Below are positions 62,018-64,000 of a DNA stretch of 64,000 nt, in pieces (the stretch's first letter is position 1; the number at the start of each line of letters is the position of its first letter). Under the pieces are notes generated by a model, which did no database searches, had not been told where the DNA came from, and worked only from the letters and a program-made list of their open reading frames with translations. A program made the translations under genes and the position numbers. Source of the stretch: Actibacterium lipolyticum (GTDB taxonomy: Bacteria; Pseudomonadota; Alphaproteobacteria; Rhodobacterales; Rhodobacteraceae); NCBI RefSeq assembly GCF_900184935.1, contig NZ_FXYE01000001.1, positions 1,550,001-1,614,000 on the forward strand. The letters are read 5' to 3'.

Positions 62018-62205
62018 TAGGAACATTGGGAGGGAACGCCATGAGATTACGTGAAACGACCCTCCCTTTCCAGGAGACTGGAAAGTCTGGCTAAGGTGTA
62101 TTTTCGCCAACTGGTCTGACGTTGATTTCGCGCTTCGTCCTTCATCCCCAATGTTGCGGCGCGAAACAAAAAAGGGCGGTGCAGTCATATGCTGCACCGC
62201 CTCTT
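62018..62205 (+). ncRNA. candidate structured small RNA between luxR and tsf
   Basis: Several stems are visible: outer AACATTGGG (62022-62030) with CCCAATGTT (62147-62155), GGGAGGG (62028-62034) with CCCTCCC (62060-62066), a perfect eight-pair hairpin CTTTCCAG-GAGA-CTGGAAAG (62066-62085) with a GNRA loop, and a ten-pair terminator hairpin at 62175-62201 followed by TCTTCTTTT. The first two compete over three G residues, so a switch is possible. A promoter-like CTTGTT lies about 25 bases before 62018. A 17-codon frame at 62041 has a GGGAGGG site but no other support. The family is not recognised. It lacks the 4.5S RNA and tmRNA signatures I would expect. Confidence 0.4.
62167..62201 (-). terminator. 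second terminator after tsf (bidirectional)
   Basis: GGCGGTGCAG pairs with CTGCACCGCC around a short loop. On the minus strand CTTTTTTG follows directly, making a good intrinsic terminator for rpsB-tsf. On the plus strand TCTTCTTTT follows, so it can also end the candidate RNA. Confidence 0.8.
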
Positions 62206-62213
62206 CTTTTGGG

Positions 62214-62239
62214 TAAAAGCCCCGACAGAAGCCGGGGCT
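62214..62239 (-). terminator. first terminator after tsf
   Basis: On the minus strand AGCCCCG pairs with CGGGGCT around an eight-base loop and is followed by TTTT. It lies seven bases after the tsf stop. With the hairpin at 62167-62201 it forms a tandem terminator. Confidence 0.8.
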
Positions 62240-62246
62240 CTAATCC

Positions 62247-63122
62247 TTAGCCTTTAGCGACTTTTGCCACTTCAGCTGCGAAGTCTTCGACTTCTTTTTC
62301 GATGCCTTCGCCAACTTCGACGCGAGCAAAGCCAGTGATTTCAACACCAGCTTCTTCAGCAGCCTGCGCCACAGTCAGATCTGGGTTCACAACGAAAGCC
62401 TGACCCAGAAGCGTAACTTCGGACAGGTACTTTTTCATACGACCTTCGATCATCTTTTCGATGACCTGCTCGGGCTTACCGCTTTCACGGGCTTGCTCGG
62501 TCAGAACGGCTTTTTCGCGTGCAACCAGTTCTGGGTTCAGATCGTCAGCACCCAAGGAAGCAGGGTTAACAGCAGCAACGTGCATCGCAACCTGACGGCC
62601 GAATGCTTCGTTGTCGCCTTTCAGCGCAACCAGTACGCCGATTTTGCCCATGCCTTCGGCAGCAGCGTTATGGACGTAAGACACAACAGTGTCGCCTTCC
62701 AACGCAACCATACGACGCAGCGCCATGTTTTCGCCGATCGTAGCGATTTTCGACGTCAGCGTTTCTTCGACGGTTTTGCCGCCAAGGTCAGTCGCTTTCA
62801 GCGCGTCCAGGTCAGCTGCGTTAACAGCGGCACCGGCAAACTGGCGAACCATTTCTTGGAATTCGGCGTTTTTACCAACGAAGTCAGTTTCAGAGTTCAC
62901 TTCAACTGCAACACCGCGGCCTTCGCCAAGGCTAACGGCAACAAGGCCCTCAGCGGCGGTACGGCCGGATTTCTTAGCAGCTTTTGCAAGACCCTTGGTG
63001 CGCAGCCAATCAACCGCGGCGTCCATGTCGCCGTCAGTTTCGGTCAGCGCTTTTTTCGCGTCCATCATGCCTGCGCCGGTTGTGTCGCGCAGCTCTTTCA
63101 CCAATGCAGCGGTGATTGCCAT
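62247..63122 (-). CDS. tsf: elongation factor Ts
   Basis: EF-Ts exchanges GDP on EF-Tu. The 291-residue protein begins [20 protein letters not shown] with the conserved [12 protein letters not shown] segment, then SETDFVGKN in the core that inserts next to the EF-Tu nucleotide site. ATG 63122 follows AGGAGAG; 14 further codons upstream are not supported. It lies 80 bases after rpsB, with an imperfect hairpin in the gap, the usual ribosomal protein S2-EF-Ts operon. Confidence 0.97.
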   Translation of the reverse strand: MAITAALVKELRDTTGAGMMDAKKALTETDGDMDAAVDWLRTKGLAKAAKKSGRTAAEGLVAVSLGEGRGVAVEVNSETDFVGKNAEFQEMVRQFAGAAVNAADLDALKATDLGGKTVEETLTSKIATIGENMALRRMVALEGDTVVSYVHNAAAEGMGKIGVLVALKGDNEAFGRQVAMHVAAVNPASLGADDLNPELVAREKAVLTEQARESGKPEQVIEKMIEGRMKKYLSEVTLLGQAFVVNPDLTVAQAAEEAGVEITGFARVEVGEGIEKEVEDFAAEVAKVAKG

Positions 63123-63202
63123 GTCGGCTCTCCTAGATAGAATATCGGTGCCCGAACGCGGCATAACCCGCGTCCGGTATCAGTTCTGTGACAAGCTTAA
63201 AA

Positions 63203-63988
63203 TTAAGCTTCTGCAGGTGTTTCAGCAGCAGCTTCTTCAGCCAGTGCTTCTTCAACTGGGTTTTCTTCCAGCGCACCAATGTCAACGCCAGCTGCGTCCA
63301 TCTGAGCGGTCATGCCGTCCAGCGCCGCGCGGGATACCAGATCACAGTAAAGCGCGATCGCACGAGCCGCGTCATCGTTGCCAGGAACGATATAGTCGAT
63401 GCCATCTGGCGAGCAGTTGGTGTCGACGATAGCAACAACAGGAATACCCAGCTTTTTCGCTTCTGCGATGGCCAGATCTTCTTTCTTAACGTCGATGACG
63501 AAAAGAAGGTCTGGAACGCCGCCCATTTCGCGGATGCCGCCGAGGGAAGCTTGCAGTTTTGTCTGCTCGCGTTCCATGCCCAGACGCTCTTTCTTGGTCA
63601 GGCCTTCGGTGCCGGTTTCCATCTGCTCGTCGATAGCTTTCAGACGCTGGATCGACTGGGAAACAGTTTTCCAGTTGGTCAGCGTGCCGCCCAACCAACG
63701 GTGGTTCATGTAGTACTGCGCACATTTTTCAGCGGCTTCAGCAACAGGGCGCTGTGCCTGACGCTTGGTGCCTACGAACAGAATGCGGCCGCCGCGTGCT
63801 GCGGTTTCACGAACGACGTTCAGCGCCGCGTCCAGCATTGGAACGGTCTGCGTCAGGTCGAGAATGTGGATGCCGTTACGGTCGCCATAGATGAACTCGC
63901 CCATGCGGGGGTTCCAGCGTTGTGTTTGGTGACCATAGTGAACGCCAGCTTCAAGAAGCTGACGCATAGAGAAATCGGGAAGCGCCAT
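63203..63988 (-). CDS. rpsB: 30S ribosomal protein S2
   Basis: The 261-residue S2 binds the 30S body next to S1. It begins [20 protein letters not shown] and contains [21 protein letters not shown]-type and [13 protein letters not shown] segments, all standard. The C-terminal tail is rich in Glu and Ala ([16 protein letters not shown]), as in relatives. ATG 63988 is chosen because AAGGA stands six to seven bases before it, while the ATG two codons upstream is too close. Its promoter and leader are beyond the window. Confidence 0.97.
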   Translation of the reverse strand: MALPDFSMRQLLEAGVHYGHQTQRWNPRMGEFIYGDRNGIHILDLTQTVPMLDAALNVVRETAARGGRILFVGTKRQAQRPVAEAAEKCAQYYMNHRWLGGTLTNWKTVSQSIQRLKAIDEQMETGTEGLTKKERLGMEREQTKLQASLGGIREMGGVPDLLFVIDVKKEDLAIAEAKKLGIPVVAIVDTNCSPDGIDYIVPGNDDAARAIALYCDLVSRAALDGMTAQMDAAGVDIGALEENPVEEALAEEAAAETPAEA

Positions 63989-64000
63989 GTCCATTTCCTT

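Noticed and set aside
62041-62094. A 17-codon frame with a GGGAGGG ribosome-like site in the candidate RNA
   Set aside because: Too short to judge and the purine stretch is better explained as one strand of a stem. Mentioned only as part of the RNA.

Overview
The window reads as chromosomal DNA of an alphaproteobacterium of the family Rhodobacteraceae, most likely a marine Roseobacter-group member. The evidence is the adjacent cell-cycle pair SciP/CtrA, the folate-dependent TrmFO, a class II DAHP synthase, a VPLPA-CTERM protein and a Hint-domain protein typical of this family, an alphaproteobacterial LexA box (GTTC-N7-GTTC), and an orphan LuxR regulator next to rpsB-tsf. Species cannot be fixed from sequence alone. 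No phage, insertion sequence, CRISPR array or clearly broken gene was seen; this is mostly ordinary, densely packed core chromosome.

Layout. 1-7.6 kb: a partial gene, then a peptide/nickel-type ABC importer operon on the minus strand (Tat-exported binding protein, two permeases, one fused double ATPase) with an AraC-type regulator upstream. 7.7-20.8 kb: miaA on the minus strand, then the large plus-strand envelope and translation cluster pyrH-frr-uppS-cdsA-dxr-rseP-(42-aa microprotein)-bamA-ompH-fabZ-lpxA-lpxI-lpxB. This joins undecaprenyl, phospholipid, isoprenoid, outer-membrane protein and lipid A synthesis. 20.8-28.4 kb: mnmA, sciP-ctrA, ligA-recG, a 40-aa membrane microprotein behind a perfect LexA box, and an IscU-like scaffold. 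28.4-37.5 kb: hisI, gluQRS, trmFO, gyrA, usg, dsbB, a DedA-like protein, a zinc metallopeptidase and a VPLPA-CTERM secreted protein. 37.6-39.1 kb: tRNA-Leu(CAA), a 660-base gene-free stretch and a Hint-domain protein.

39-48 kb: a branched-chain-type (Liv) ABC importer with an inserted small secreted cysteine protein, a dimethylglycine/sarcosine dehydrogenase-like flavoprotein downstream and a GlxA/GbdR-type AraC regulator upstream. Together these look like an uptake-and-demethylation module for methylated amines. 48.3-53.1 kb: class II DAHP synthase, a PAS protein, yicC-gmk-gamma carbonic anhydrase and an unknown gene. 53.3-60.7 kb: a complete phosphate regulon phoR-pstS-pstC-pstA-pstB-phoU-phoB with three Pho-box direct repeats ahead of pstS. 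61-64 kb: an orphan LuxR regulator, a gene-free block with two operator-like palindromes and a strongly structured candidate RNA, then tsf and rpsB on the minus strand.

The most unusual signals are the LexA-boxed 40-aa single-membrane-span protein (a candidate SOS division inhibitor comparable in kind to Caulobacter SidA), the structured RNA candidate behind the orphan LuxR gene, and GTCGC-containing repeats shared by the liv and dehydrogenase promoters, which may be sites for the GlxA-type regulator.
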